This document shows positions 29,295-38,219 of a stretch of DNA of 64,000 bases, in pieces; position 1 is the stretch's first letter, and every line of letters starts with the position of its first letter. The notes under the pieces are model-generated. The model saw nothing but the letters and a program-made list of their open reading frames with translations, was not told the DNA's origin and searched no databases. The position numbers were made by a program, and so were the translations under genes. This stretch comes from Streptomyces liangshanensis (lineage in GTDB: Bacteria; Actinomycetota; Actinomycetes; Streptomycetales; Streptomycetaceae), in the NCBI RefSeq assembly GCF_011694815.1, contig NZ_CP050177.1, positions 3,417,001 through 3,481,000 on the forward strand, written 5' to 3'.

Positions 29295-30512
29295 TCAGAC
29301 CTCCAGGAGGGAGTCGAAGGCGGGGGGCAACTGCTTCCAGGCCTCGCGGCCCGCGTGGTACTCGGCGTCGGTCAGCAGGCAGGAGTCGAGGAGGTGCTCG
29401 ATCCCGTCGCGGTCGAGGCCGGGCGAGGTGAAGACCAGGTGCTGGCAGCAGTCGCCGTGCTCGGGGTGCCAGTCCAGGGCCGCCGCGGCGCGCCGCAGCG
29501 GGGACACCGTGTCCCAGGCGGCCTCCGGCAGCGAGGCCAGCCAGGGGCCGAAGCTCTCCACGCACAGGGCGCCGCCCGCGGCGTCCCACGCCAGCAGGGT
29601 GTCGGGCCGGTCGGCGAGCCAGAAGCGGCCGCGGCTGCGGGCCGCCGCGCAGCACAGGTCCTCCAGGGCCCGGTAGAGGCGCTCGGGGTGGAAGGGGCGG
29701 TCGCGGTGCCACACCAACGTACCGACACCGCAGTCGTCGGCGTCCTGCGGCAGCAGCGCGCACGCGGGGTGCTGGCGGGCCGCGGCCGAGTCGATGTCGA
29801 AGCCGGCCACCGCGGCGGCGGCCAGCCCGGCGCCGTCCTCGATCCGTACCTGGGGGGCGGTGGGGTGGAGTTGGGCCAGCAGCGCCCGGTCCTCGTCGTC
29901 CGCGAGCGGGTTGTCGGTGACGGCGAGCACCGACGCGTACTCCAGCTGCCTGGCCCAGGTGTCCGCGACGGTCCGCCGGTCGGCTGCGGCCGCGGCGAGG
30001 CCGGCGTCGGAGAGGTCGTCGCCGTTGCCGAGGTAGGGCAGGAGCAGGGCGGGGTCGACGGCGGTCAGGACGGAGCTGACCACGAGCCGTTCGCCGTGCG
30101 CGGCGATGACCTCGGCCATGCCGCGCGGCTCGACTGAGTCCCAGAGCTCGACGATCGCGAGGCGGGTTATGCCGTCGTCGGCGAGCCGGACCAGCTCGGG
30201 GACGAGGTCCTCGCGCAGGGCGCAGCAGGCGCAGTCGTTGACCAGCGGGGTCTCGCCGTGGGACAGCAGGGAGGAGGCGTCGCGGACCGTCCGCACGACC
30301 GTGCCGCGCTCGGCGGTGGAGAGGTCGTGGTGGAGCACGACGCTGCCGGGGACGGAGGCGAGCAGCCGCTCGACGGCTTCCTTGCGGGCGTCGGAGTGCA
30401 GGCCGCCGACGAGGGCGACGGGGAGGCGGGAGTCGCCTCCGCTCCTTCCGGGTCCCGCGCCGTCCGCCGGGCCGTTTGCCGCGCCGTTTGCCGCGCCGTT
30501 TGCCGCGCCCAT
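29295..30512 (-). CDS. CobW/COG0523-like protein of the Zur group
   Basis: COG0523 family, linked to zinc or cobalt delivery. The metal-binding CxCC motif is present as [13 protein letters not shown]. The C-terminal CobW_C domain follows ([26 protein letters not shown]). The expected Walker A is replaced by [18 protein letters not shown], with no GxxxxGK[ST], so GTP hydrolysis is doubtful. The ATG at 30512 overlaps the rpmE stop (TGATG). The N terminus encodes an AANG repeat. Confidence 0.88.
   Translation of the reverse strand: MGAANGAANGAANGPADGAGPGRSGGDSRLPVALVGGLHSDARKEAVERLLASVPGSVVLHHDLSTAERGTVVRTVRDASSLLSHGETPLVNDCACCALREDLVPELVRLADDGITRLAIVELWDSVEPRGMAEVIAAHGERLVVSSVLTAVDPALLLPYLGNGDDLSDAGLAAAAADRRTVADTWARQLEYASVLAVTDNPLADDEDRALLAQLHPTAPQVRIEDGAGLAAAAVAGFDIDSAAARQHPACALLPQDADDCGVGTLVWHRDRPFHPERLYRALEDLCCAAARSRGRFWLADRPDTLLAWDAAGGALCVESFGPWLASLPEAAWDTVSPLRRAAAALDWHPEHGDCCQHLVFTSPGLDRDGIEHLLDSCLLTDAEYHAGREAWKQLPPAFDSLLEV
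30471..30506. repeat. Three exact 12-bp tandem repeats in the CobW-like gene
   Basis: GCCGTTTGCCGC three times in a row, encoding (AANG) repeats right after the start codon. Slippage could change length without breaking the frame. Confidence 0.8.
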
Positions 30513-30769
30513 CAACGGGCCTCGGGCTTGCGGCCGTAGCGGCGCTCGAAGCGCTCGACGCGGCCGGCGGTGTCCAGCACCCGGGCGGTGCCCGTGTAGA
30601 AGGGGTGGCTCGCCGAGGACGTCTCGACGTCCACGACGGGGTAGGTGTTGCCGTCCTCCCACTCGACCGTCTTGGTGCTGGTGAGGGTCGACCGGGTCAG
30701 GAAGGCGAAGTCGGCGGCCTTGTCGCGGAAGACGACGGGCCGGTAGTCGGGGTGGATGCCGGGCTTCAT
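30512..30769 (-). CDS. rpmE2: 50S ribosomal protein L31 type B
   Basis: 85 residues. [17 protein letters not shown], then [15 protein letters not shown] and ERRYGRK are typical of L31B, which lacks the CxxC zinc ligands of L31A. It replaces the zinc form during zinc starvation. The stop overlaps the start of the CobW-like gene. Confidence 0.95.
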   Translation of the reverse strand: MKPGIHPDYRPVVFRDKAADFAFLTRSTLTSTKTVEWEDGNTYPVVDVETSSASHPFYTGTARVLDTAGRVERFERRYGRKPEAR

Positions 30770-30827
30770 GGGGGTCCTCTTGTCGGGGTGCGGGTCAGCT
30801 CGGGGCGTGAATCGGCTCGGGTGCGGG

Positions 30828-30992
30828 TCAGCGTTCTTCGCGGAAGTCGACGTGCCGGCGGACGACCGGGTCGTACTTGCGCAGGGTCATGCGGTCGGGG
30901 TTGTTGCGGCGGTTCTTGCGGGTCACGTACGTGAAGCCGGTCCCCGCCGTGGACCGGAGCTTGACGATCGGGCGTAGTTCGTTGCGGGCCAT
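30828..30992 (-). CDS. rpmG: 50S ribosomal protein L33, zinc-independent paralogue
   Basis: 54 residues, [19 protein letters not shown] to HVDFREER. L33 phrases [15 protein letters not shown] and [12 protein letters not shown] are clear; the paired Cys motifs of zinc-type L33 are absent. There is no Shine-Dalgarno. A -10 element (TATACT) lies only 6 bp before ATG, so the message is probably leaderless. Confidence 0.94.
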   Translation of the reverse strand: MARNELRPIVKLRSTAGTGFTYVTRKNRRNNPDRMTLRKYDPVVRRHVDFREER

Positions 30993-30998
30993 GGGGTT

Positions 30999-31026
30999 AG
31001 TATATGGAAACGGTTTCCATTACCAA
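30999..31026. promoter_or_regulatory. Zur-type operator within the rpmG promoter
   Basis: ATGGAAACGGTTTCCAT (31004-31020) is a perfect palindrome centred on one base; its core TGGAAAC-G-GTTTCCA fits Streptomyces Zur boxes. On the minus strand it fills the 16-bp spacer between -35 TTGGTA (31021-31026) and -10 TATACT (30999-31004). It also lies just upstream of rpmB, so it can control both directions. Confidence 0.8.
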
Positions 31027-31044
31027 AGAGAGGGGTGCGCGACG

Positions 31045-31281
31045 TTGTCCGCCCATTGCCAGCTGACCGGTGCCAAGCCCGGATTCGGCAACCAGATCTC
31101 CCACTCGCACCGGCGCACCTCCCGCCGGTTCGACCCGAACATCCAGCGCAAGCGCTACTGGCTCGCCGGCGAGGGCCGGTACGTACGCCTCACGCTCAGC
31201 GCGAAGGGCATCAAGACCATCGACTCGATCGGCATCGAGGCCGCCGTGGCCCGGATCCGCGCCCGCGGGGTGAAGGTCTGA
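31045..31281 (+). CDS. rpmB: 50S ribosomal protein L28, zinc-independent paralogue
   Basis: 78 residues from a TTG start: [19 protein letters not shown], then [15 protein letters not shown]. No in-frame ATG or GTG fits; GAGAGG lies about 10-12 bases upstream. The zinc-binding Cys pairs are missing apart from one Cys. It overlaps rpsN as TGATG. Confidence 0.92.
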   Translation: MSAHCQLTGAKPGFGNQISHSHRRTSRRFDPNIQRKRYWLAGEGRYVRLTLSAKGIKTIDSIGIEAAVARIRARGVKV

Positions 31282-31586
31282 TGGCGAAGAAGAGCAAGAT
31301 CGTCCGCAACGAGCGGCGCAAGGTGATCGTCGAGCGGTACGCGGTACGGCGCGCCGAACTCAAGGAGATCCTGCGGCGCCCCGGCACACCCGAGGCCGAA
31401 CGGGACGCGGCGCGCGCGGAGTTGCTGCGCCAGCCGCGGGACGCCAGTGCGACGCGGGTGCGGAACAGGGACAGCGTGGACGGGCGGCCCCGCGGTCACC
31501 TCAGGAAGTTCGGCATCTCCCGGGTCCGGCTGCGCGAGCAGGCGCACGCGGGGTTCCTGCCGGGGGTGCGCAAGTCGTCCTGGTAG
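31281..31586 (+). CDS. rpsN: 30S ribosomal protein S14, zinc-independent (long) form
   Basis: 101 residues. [14 protein letters not shown], then [24 protein letters not shown] are S14 signatures. The long form lacks the CxxC...CxxC zinc ligands of short S14. It is co-translated with rpmB. Confidence 0.95.
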   Translation: MAKKSKIVRNERRKVIVERYAVRRAELKEILRRPGTPEAERDAARAELLRQPRDASATRVRNRDSVDGRPRGHLRKFGISRVRLREQAHAGFLPGVRKSSW

Positions 31587-31664
31587 GCAGGGGGGTGGCT
31601 GCCGGAGGGCTGCCGGGTGGTGGCTGCCGGGGGGGGCAGGCGTACGGCGAGTGGCGCGCGTCCC

Positions 31665-32897
31665 TCAGCGCCGGTCCGTCCCCGGGCGGATCCGGCCGCG
31701 CCCGTCCCCCGTACCCCCGCCGCCCGTGCCCCCGCCGCCCGGCACCCGCGCCGCGTCCGCCGCCGACGTGCCGTGCGTCCAGCCCGCCGCGTCGGTCACC
31801 CCGCGCACCCGGGTCGCGACCGTCTCGGGGAACATCCGGTCCGTACGGTCCTCGACCGCCACGTCCCGCGCGGCCAGCACCGGCAGCAGGGCGGCGGACC
31901 CCTCCCCCGGGTGCGCGCCGGCGTCCGCCGTGACGTGCTCGGTCGCCGAGGCCAGCCGTTCGCCCATGCGATGCGCGTACGCCATCAGGAACGACTGCCG
32001 GAAGGTCTTCGTCCGCTTGCGCCCCGCCGCCCGCTGCTCGGCCTCGGCGCGGGTCATCGCCGCCGTCCCCTGCACCAGCAACGACGTGTGCAGCAGTTCG
32101 ACCGCCGTCAGGTCGGCCTCGAAGCCGACGACGGTGGAGAAGCCGTACGCGCTGTTCCACACCGCGCGGCAGCGGTTGGCGGTGGCGACGGCGTCGAGCA
32201 GGATCGCCTTCGCCGTCTCGTACGGCGCGTCCACCCCGATCCGGCACGCGCCGGGCACGTCACCGCGCAGCGTCCGGTCGGCGAGGAGCGCGTCGTCGAT
32301 GCTGTGCCGGGCCATCAGCTCCTGCGCCTTGGCGGTGAGCGCCTCGGCCTCCGGCGGGTAGCCCGTCGCCTCCGCCTTCGCGAGCAGCGCGCGGATCCGG
32401 GTGAGCATGCGGGGCTCGCCCTCGGCGGGCGGCAGGTGCAGGGGGGTGCCCGGGACGGGACCGACCGGTTCGAGGGCGGGCAGGCGGACGAGCAGCAGGT
32501 AGAGCTCCAGTACGGCGGTGGCGTGCGAGAAGCGGTCGGTCCTTGGCCGCTCCTGGCCCACGTCGGCGGCGAGGTCGGCGAGCTGGCCGGACCAGCGCGG
32601 CGGGAGCCGCTCGTACCCCTCCGTCTCCGCCGTGATCAGGTCGGTGACCAGCCGGACGTGTGTCTCGTCGAGGTCGCGGCGGACCAGCCGTACGACGTCG
32701 GCGGGCTGCCAGCCGCGCTCCCAGGCCAGCCGGACGAACCCCTCGCCGCGCCGGCGCAGCTCGGCGTCGGCGGTGGGGTCGGCGGCGAGGAGGGAAGCGC
32801 CGGTGTCGACGCCCTCGCCGCCGTCGCGGCCCCGGCCGCCGGTGGCCAGGAGGGCGGCGAGGGCCCGCTCGACGGTCCGTGTGCCGGCCTCGCTCAT
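31665..32897 (-). CDS. DUF2786 domain protein
   Basis: About 410 residues. The DUF2786 motif MLTRIRALLAKAEATGYPPE, continuing EALTAKAQELMARH, lies near residues 164-200. The C-terminal half resembles the DUF7168-like region of such proteins (YETAKAILLDAVATANRC, VGFEADLTAVELLHTSLL). The function is unknown. The tail is Gly/Arg-rich. The ATG at 32897 has GGAGAGGG upstream. It is divergent from the acetyltransferase. Confidence 0.82.
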   Translation of the reverse strand: MSEAGTRTVERALAALLATGGRGRDGGEGVDTGASLLAADPTADAELRRRGEGFVRLAWERGWQPADVVRLVRRDLDETHVRLVTDLITAETEGYERLPPRWSGQLADLAADVGQERPRTDRFSHATAVLELYLLLVRLPALEPVGPVPGTPLHLPPAEGEPRMLTRIRALLAKAEATGYPPEAEALTAKAQELMARHSIDDALLADRTLRGDVPGACRIGVDAPYETAKAILLDAVATANRCRAVWNSAYGFSTVVGFEADLTAVELLHTSLLVQGTAAMTRAEAEQRAAGRKRTKTFRQSFLMAYAHRMGERLASATEHVTADAGAHPGEGSAALLPVLAARDVAVEDRTDRMFPETVATRVRGVTDAAGWTHGTSAADAARVPGGGGTGGGGTGDGRGRIRPGTDRR

Positions 32898-33052
32898 GCC
32901 ACTGCCCTCTCCGAACCCGCCCGCCGTACCCGCCCGAAGGATCAATGGTCCCAGACCGGCGGTACGACTACCGTGGGCGCCTCCGTATCGCGTCCTCGGG
33001 TGCGATCGATCCGCACTTCGAGTGCGTCCCGCATCCGACGAGAGGACCGTCC

Positions 33053-33625
33053 GTGGGCGAGAACAAGCGGCGCATGCTGGCCGGGGAGTGGTACGTCGCG
33101 GACGACGAGGAGCTGGGCGCGGACACCGAGCGGCGCTTCGCGCTCTGCGCGGCGTACAACGCCGGCGGCGGCGCGGCGCCCGCCGACCGGGCGGGGATCC
33201 TGGCGGAGCTGCTCGGTTCGGTCGGTGAGCGGGTGAACATCCGGCCGCCGTTCCACTGCGACTTCGGTACGTACATCAGCGTCGGGGACCGTACGTTCGT
33301 CAACTTCAACGCGGTGTTCCTGGACGCGGCACCGATCACGATCGGGGCGGACGTCAAGATCGGCCCGAACGTCCAACTGCTCACGCCGCTCCACGAACTG
33401 GACACGGAACGGCGGCGGGCGGGGTGGGAGCGGGCGGCTCCGATCACCATCGGGGACAACGTGTGGCTGGGGGGCGGGGTGATCGTCTGCCCCGGGGTGA
33501 CGATCGGCGAGAACACGGTGGTGGGGGCGGGGGCCGTGGTGACGAAGGACCTGCCGGCGGGGGTGCTGGCGGTGGGGAATCCGGCGCGGGTGATCCGGTC
33601 GCTGACGGGGCCGGAGTCTGGCTGA
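33053..33625 (+). CDS. Maltose/galactoside-type O-acetyltransferase
   Basis: 190 residues, left-handed beta-helix acetyltransferase of the Maa/LacA/NodL family. N-terminal Mac domain MLAGEWYVADDEEL. Hexapeptide repeats run from ITIGADVKIGPNVQLL to IGENTVVGAGAVVTKDL. The catalytic His is in LTPLHELD. The acceptor sugar is unknown. The GTG at 33053 has GAGAGG upstream; longer frames are non-homologous. Confidence 0.92.
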   Translation: MGENKRRMLAGEWYVADDEELGADTERRFALCAAYNAGGGAAPADRAGILAELLGSVGERVNIRPPFHCDFGTYISVGDRTFVNFNAVFLDAAPITIGADVKIGPNVQLLTPLHELDTERRRAGWERAAPITIGDNVWLGGGVIVCPGVTIGENTVVGAGAVVTKDLPAGVLAVGNPARVIRSLTGPESG

Positions 33626-33650
33626 GGGGGGCGGGCGGGGCGCTCGCTGA

Positions 33651-33682
33651 GGGGGCAGGGGTCTCGCGACCCCGCCGCCCCC
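33651..33682. terminator. Hairpin between convergent genes
   Basis: GGGGTC-TCGC-GACCCC core, extended by GGGGGCA / GCCGCCCCC, between the stops at 33625 and 33689. Confidence 0.5.
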
Positions 33683-33688
33683 GCCGCG

Positions 33689-34603
33689 TTACGGCACGAT
33701 CACCAGCTTTCCGTTCGCGCCGCCCTGCTCGATCCGCGCCTGTGCCTCGGCCGCGCCGGCCAGCGGGTACGTCTCCGCGATCCGGAGGAGCAGGTCGCCG
33801 TCCGCCGCCAGCCGGGCGGTCCGTACCAGGGAGTCCCGCCGCGACTCGTCGTCCGGCGCGCCGGACGTCATCGTCACGCCGTACGCGGCGGCCTCCCCGT
33901 CGGCGATGGTGACGATGCGGTCGGTCGTACCGCCGCGCAGTTCGATCGAGTCGGGCAGCGCGCCCCGGCCCGCCGCGTCGAAGACGGCGTCCACGCCCTG
34001 GGGCGCGACCTTGCGGACCCGTTCGACGAGACCCTCGCCGTACGCCACGGGGACGGCGCCCAGCGAGCGCACGTAGTCGTGGTTCGCCGGGGCCGCCGTG
34101 CCGATGACGTTGACGCCGCGCGCCACCGCGAGCTGGGCGGCGACCGCGCCGACGCCGCCGGACGCGCCGTGCAGGAGCAGGGTCTCGCCGTCGGCCACCG
34201 CCAGCAGGTCCAGCACCCGGTTCGCGGTCTCCCCGGCGATCGGGACGGCCGCGGCCTCCGCCCAGCCGAGGCCGGCGGGCTTGGGGGCGATGACGTCGGC
34301 GAGGGCGTACTCGGCGTACGAACCGGTGGCGCACCACCCCAGCACCTCGTCGCCGACGGCGTACTCCGTCACTCCCTCACCGGTCTCGTCGACGACACCG
34401 GCGAATTCGAGGCCGGGGACGTACGGCAGCGGGGTGGGGAAGAAATCTTTCAGCCATCCGTGGCGGATCTTGTAGTCCATCGGGTTGACGCCGGCGGCCT
34501 TCACGGCCACCCGGACCTGGCCGGGGCCCGCGTGCGGTTCGTCGATGTCCTTGAGGCGCAGTACCTCGGGGCCGCCGAACTCCTCGAACTCGATCGCCTT
34601 CAT
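33689..34603 (-). CDS. NADP-dependent quinone-oxidoreductase-like protein (MDR family)
   Basis: 304 residues. GroES-like N-terminal domain (GPGQVRVAVKAAGVNPMDYK, FPTPLPYVPGLEFAGVV) and Rossmann domain with LLHGASGGVGAVAAQLA. There are no zinc-ligand Cys residues, so it is of the zinc-free zeta-crystallin type. The substrate is unknown. Confidence 0.9.
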   Translation of the reverse strand: MKAIEFEEFGGPEVLRLKDIDEPHAGPGQVRVAVKAAGVNPMDYKIRHGWLKDFFPTPLPYVPGLEFAGVVDETGEGVTEYAVGDEVLGWCATGSYAEYALADVIAPKPAGLGWAEAAAVPIAGETANRVLDLLAVADGETLLLHGASGGVGAVAAQLAVARGVNVIGTAAPANHDYVRSLGAVPVAYGEGLVERVRKVAPQGVDAVFDAAGRGALPDSIELRGGTTDRIVTIADGEAAAYGVTMTSGAPDDESRRDSLVRTARLAADGDLLLRIAETYPLAGAAEAQARIEQGGANGKLVIVP

Positions 34604-34719
34604 GCCTGTCTCCGTGGGGGTGGGGTGGGGGTCGTGTTCCTGTGGGCTCGATCCTGTCGCCTCCCGGGACCCCGGCCGGTCGGACCTGGCTGTCAGACCC
34701 TCCTGCGAAACTCGTTCCC

Positions 34720-36411
34720 ATGACCGATCGATGGGCTGTCGCGCCGACGGACGGCGGCGGCGCGCTGCTCGCCCCGCTGGGCGCGGACGGGCGTCCGGCC
34801 GGGCCCGTGCTGCGGGAGCCCGACCTGGTCGCGGCGGTCAGGCAGCGGCTGCCGGAGGTCGGCCGGTGGGTGTGGCGGTCGACGGCGGAGACGTATCCGC
34901 GCCTGCTGGCGGCGGGGGTACGGGTGGAGCGGTGCTACGACATCGAGGCGGCCGAGCAGCTCCTCCTCGGCCACGAGGGCCGGCTCGGCGAGCCCCGGTC
35001 GGCGGCGGCGGCCTGGGCGCGGCTGCGCAACGGGCCCGTACCGCCCGATCCGCCGCCGCGCTCGGCGGCGCCGGGGTCGCAGTCGTCGCTGTTCGAGCAG
35101 CACGCGGGCGCGGACGTCCCGTTCGAGGGCCTGTTGGAGGTGTACGCGCGGCAGCAGGATCGGCACGGGGAGGCCGAGCACCCGGGGCGGATGCGGTTGC
35201 TGACGGCGTCGGAGTCGGCGGGGATGCTGGTGGCCGCCGAGATGCACCGCGCGGGGCTGCCGTGGCGGGCGGACGTGCACCGCGAGGTGTTGAACGAGCT
35301 GCTGGGCGAGCGGTACGCGGGCGGGGGCGAGCCGCGGCGGCTGGCGGAGCTGGCGGACGAGGTGTCGGCGGCGTTCGGGCGGCGGGTGCGTCCTGACCTG
35401 CCGGCCGACGTGGTGAAGGCGTTCGCGCAGGCCGGGATCAAGGTGAGGTCGACGCGGCGCTGGGAGCTGGCGGAGATCGACCATCCGGCGGTGGAGCCGC
35501 TGATCCAGTACAAGAAGCTGTACCGGATCTGGACGGCGCACGGCTGGGGGTGGCTCCAGGACTGGGTACGGGACGGCCGCTTCCGGCCGGAGTACCTGCC
35601 GGGCGGTACGGTCTCCGGCCGCTGGACGACCAACGGCGGCGGGGCCCTCCAGATCCCCAAGGTGATACGGCGGGCCGTCGTCGCGGACGAGGGGTGGCGG
35701 CTGGTCGTGGCGGACGCGGACCAGATGGAGCCCCGGGTGCTGGCCGCGATCTCGCGCGACCCGGGCCTGATGGAGGTGGCCGGGCACGGCGGCGACCTGT
35801 ACACGGCCCTGTCCGACCGCGCGTTCGCGGGCGACCGCGACCACGCGAAGGTCGCTCTGCTGGGCGCGATCTACGGCCAGACGTCGGGCGACGGGTTGAA
35901 GAACCTGGCGGCGCTGCGGCGCAGGTTCCCGCTGGCCGTGGCGTACGTGGACGACGCGGCGAAGGCGGGCGAGGAGGGCCAGCTCGTACGGACGTGGCTG
36001 GGGCGCACGAGCCCGCGCGCGGCCGGGGCGGAGGACGACGGGGAGGCGGGGATCCCGCAGGAGGGCGGCGAAGCGGCGTCCGGGGACGGCGAGTTCACCC
36101 CCGGGTACGCGTCGACGAACGGGCGGGCGCGCGGGCGCTTCACGCGGAACTTCGTCGTGCAGGGCAGCGCCGCGGACTGGGCGCTGCTGATGCTGGCGGC
36201 GCTGCGGCGGTCGACGGCGGGACTGCGGGCGGAGCTGGTGTTCTTCCAGCACGACGAGGTGATCGTGCACTGCCCGGAGGAGGAGACGGCGGAGGTGACG
36301 AAGGCGATCCACGCGGCAGGCGAACTGGCAGGCCGCATCGCCTTCGGCGAGACACCGGTGAGGTTCCCGTTCACGACGGCAACGGTGGAGCGCTACTTCG
36401 ACGCGAAGTAA
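34720..36411 (+). CDS. Small family-A DNA polymerase with 3'-5' exonuclease-like N terminus
   Basis: 563 residues, known in actinobacteria as bifunctional 3'-5' exonuclease/DNA polymerase. The polymerase half has motif A VVADADQMEPRVLAAIS, motif B region DHAKVALLGAIYGQTSG and motif C VFFQHDEVIVHCP. The N-terminal 200 residues match the exonuclease domain only loosely. The ATG at 34720 has no Shine-Dalgarno, so it may be leaderless. The cellular role is not established to my knowledge. Confidence 0.85.
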   Translation: MTDRWAVAPTDGGGALLAPLGADGRPAGPVLREPDLVAAVRQRLPEVGRWVWRSTAETYPRLLAAGVRVERCYDIEAAEQLLLGHEGRLGEPRSAAAAWARLRNGPVPPDPPPRSAAPGSQSSLFEQHAGADVPFEGLLEVYARQQDRHGEAEHPGRMRLLTASESAGMLVAAEMHRAGLPWRADVHREVLNELLGERYAGGGEPRRLAELADEVSAAFGRRVRPDLPADVVKAFAQAGIKVRSTRRWELAEIDHPAVEPLIQYKKLYRIWTAHGWGWLQDWVRDGRFRPEYLPGGTVSGRWTTNGGGALQIPKVIRRAVVADEGWRLVVADADQMEPRVLAAISRDPGLMEVAGHGGDLYTALSDRAFAGDRDHAKVALLGAIYGQTSGDGLKNLAALRRRFPLAVAYVDDAAKAGEEGQLVRTWLGRTSPRAAGAEDDGEAGIPQEGGEAASGDGEFTPGYASTNGRARGRFTRNFVVQGSAADWALLMLAALRRSTAGLRAELVFFQHDEVIVHCPEEETAEVTKAIHAAGELAGRIAFGETPVRFPFTTATVERYFDAK

Positions 36412-36856
36412 GGGGCCGGCCGGCCGGGGGCCGCGGAGGGGCGGGGTCCGGCCCCGGGACGACGCGGACCGCGAACGGGAGCAGCGCCGACTCCGGACCC
36501 GACGCGGGGAAGGCCGCCGCGAGCGGGAGCGGTGAGCCCGGACGGCGCGGGTGCTGGGCCCGTCAGGGGGCAGGCCGCCGGCCCGGACTGCCGGGCTGCG
36601 GCGGGGCAGGCCCCGGTGCTGGAGCGACGCGGGCCGCGAACGGAGCGGCGTCGGCTCCGGCCCGGCGCGGGGCGGGGTCCGCGAGCCGCAGCGGGCGGAC
36701 CGGACTGCCGGGCCCCGCAGCGGCGCGGGTACCGGGCCGGGTGCGGGTGGGTGCCCGGCGCAGGGTAGGGCCCGGCGCAGGGTGGGTGCGTAGCGGGTGG
36801 CGGGAGCCGCCGGGCCCCCCGGCTCGGCGGATCTCGGTGCCTCCTCGTGGGCGGCC
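36412..36856. other. 445-bp gap, very G+C-rich, no gene supported
   Basis: Convergent gap between the polymerase and the sigma-linked membrane protein. It contains repeated words (CCGGACTGCCGGGC twice, GACGCGGRCCGCGAACGG twice, GGGCCCGGCGCAGGGT repeats near 36760-36785). Open frames in it are composition artefacts without family similarity. Confidence 0.5.
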
Positions 36857-38152
36857 CTAGCGGGCCGTTCGCCACTTCTCGCTGGTGGCGAGGGCGGTGA
36901 GTTGTTCGATCGAGAGCACGGGCGCCTCCCGGGTCGCGTCGGCGTGGAACCCGGCCGCGTTGAGGGCGGAGACCACCACCCGGAGCCCGTCGGGGCGCAG
37001 GGTGTCGACCGTCCACATGACCGCGCCCTGACCGCCCTTCTCGCTGGGCTCCTTCTTCGTGCTGAGGAGCGTGCCGTCCGGCAGGGTCGTCGAGCCCGCC
37101 CCGAACAACTCGCCCGCGACGTCGCCCATGCCGGCCTGCACGTTGATCTGCACGAAGCCCGCCCCCTTGCCGTCGTCCACGACGGCGTACGCGTACTCGT
37201 CGCCCTGCCCGCCCTGGTCGAGCACCTTCACCCCGGCGGGGAGCAGGGACAGGAACGTCTGACGGACCTTCTTCGGCGCGGTCCCGGCCGACCCGCTCCC
37301 GCCCGCCCCCTTCGGGTCCGGGGTCGTGGAGGGGGCGGCCGACCGGGTGGGGGCCTTCGCCGGGCCGGTGGCGTCCTTGCCCGACGGCGCGACGGCCAAC
37401 TCGCCCAGCGGCCCGTTCCACGCGTTCGACGTCACCAGGTCCCGCAACTGCTCGACGCCGAGCGGTGGTTCGGGCCGGGAGACCGGAGCCCCCTTCTCGG
37501 CCGGGGAGTTGTACTCGGTGACGTCGACCAGGAACCGGTCGGTCACCAGCGTCGCCTGCCACCGCTGGACACCCTGCGGCTGGTCCGGGTACTCGTACCC
37601 CTGGAAGATCCGGAGCGTCGAGCCGCCGAGCAGCGTGGTGAGGGAGCAGCCCTTGTGCGGGACGATCGCCCGCGGGGGGCACTGCTTCTCCGGGATCGCG
37701 GGCTCGCCCGACACGCGGGTGAGGGTGAGCGAGATCCCGGCCCGGCCCTTCCCGTCGTCGAACACCCCGGACACGAGGGCGCCGTGCGGGTCCCCCGGCC
37801 CCCGGGCGGTCACCTCACCGAACGTTCCCCGGGGAAGCAGCCCGGTGAGGATCCTGGTCAGCTCGGCCCCGGACGTCTCCTTCGCGGAGGCGGACAGCGC
37901 GGGCAGCGCGACGGACGTGTCGCCCTTCCCCGTACCGTTCCACCACCCCCCGCCGTACGCCCCGCCGACACCGACCACGGCCAGCGCCACCACGCTCCCG
38001 GTCACGGCGGCCCACCGCCGCCGGACCACCGTGCGGCGGCCGCGTGCCAGTCCGCCGTCGACGAGGGCGGAGCGGTCGGGGGGCTCGAAGGCGTCGCCCG
38101 TGGCTCGCAGCGCCTGACCGATCCTGTCCTCGAACGGCTCTTCGATGGGCAT
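36857..38152 (-). CDS. Single-pass membrane protein with duplicated extracellular domain, downstream of ECF sigma
   Basis: 431 residues. A cytosolic N terminus of about 50 residues precedes a membrane segment (WAAVTGSVVALAVVGVGGAY) and an exported region. The exported region is an internal duplication: VFDDGKGRAG...LGVEQLRDLVTSNAWNG recurs as VVDDGKGAGF...LSIEQLTALATSEKWRT. The ATG at 38152 follows TTAGGAG. Its place after the sigma gene suggests an anti-sigma or sensor role; no zinc-binding HxxxCxxC is seen. Confidence 0.75.
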   Translation of the reverse strand: MPIEEPFEDRIGQALRATGDAFEPPDRSALVDGGLARGRRTVVRRRWAAVTGSVVALAVVGVGGAYGGGWWNGTGKGDTSVALPALSASAKETSGAELTRILTGLLPRGTFGEVTARGPGDPHGALVSGVFDDGKGRAGISLTLTRVSGEPAIPEKQCPPRAIVPHKGCSLTTLLGGSTLRIFQGYEYPDQPQGVQRWQATLVTDRFLVDVTEYNSPAEKGAPVSRPEPPLGVEQLRDLVTSNAWNGPLGELAVAPSGKDATGPAKAPTRSAAPSTTPDPKGAGGSGSAGTAPKKVRQTFLSLLPAGVKVLDQGGQGDEYAYAVVDDGKGAGFVQINVQAGMGDVAGELFGAGSTTLPDGTLLSTKKEPSEKGGQGAVMWTVDTLRPDGLRVVVSALNAAGFHADATREAPVLSIEQLTALATSEKWRTAR

Positions 38153-38219
38153 GGCTGATCCCACTCCTAACTCATGGTTCATGGAACAGCGCCGGTTCCG
38201 GGCTGAGGTGGTACGACGG

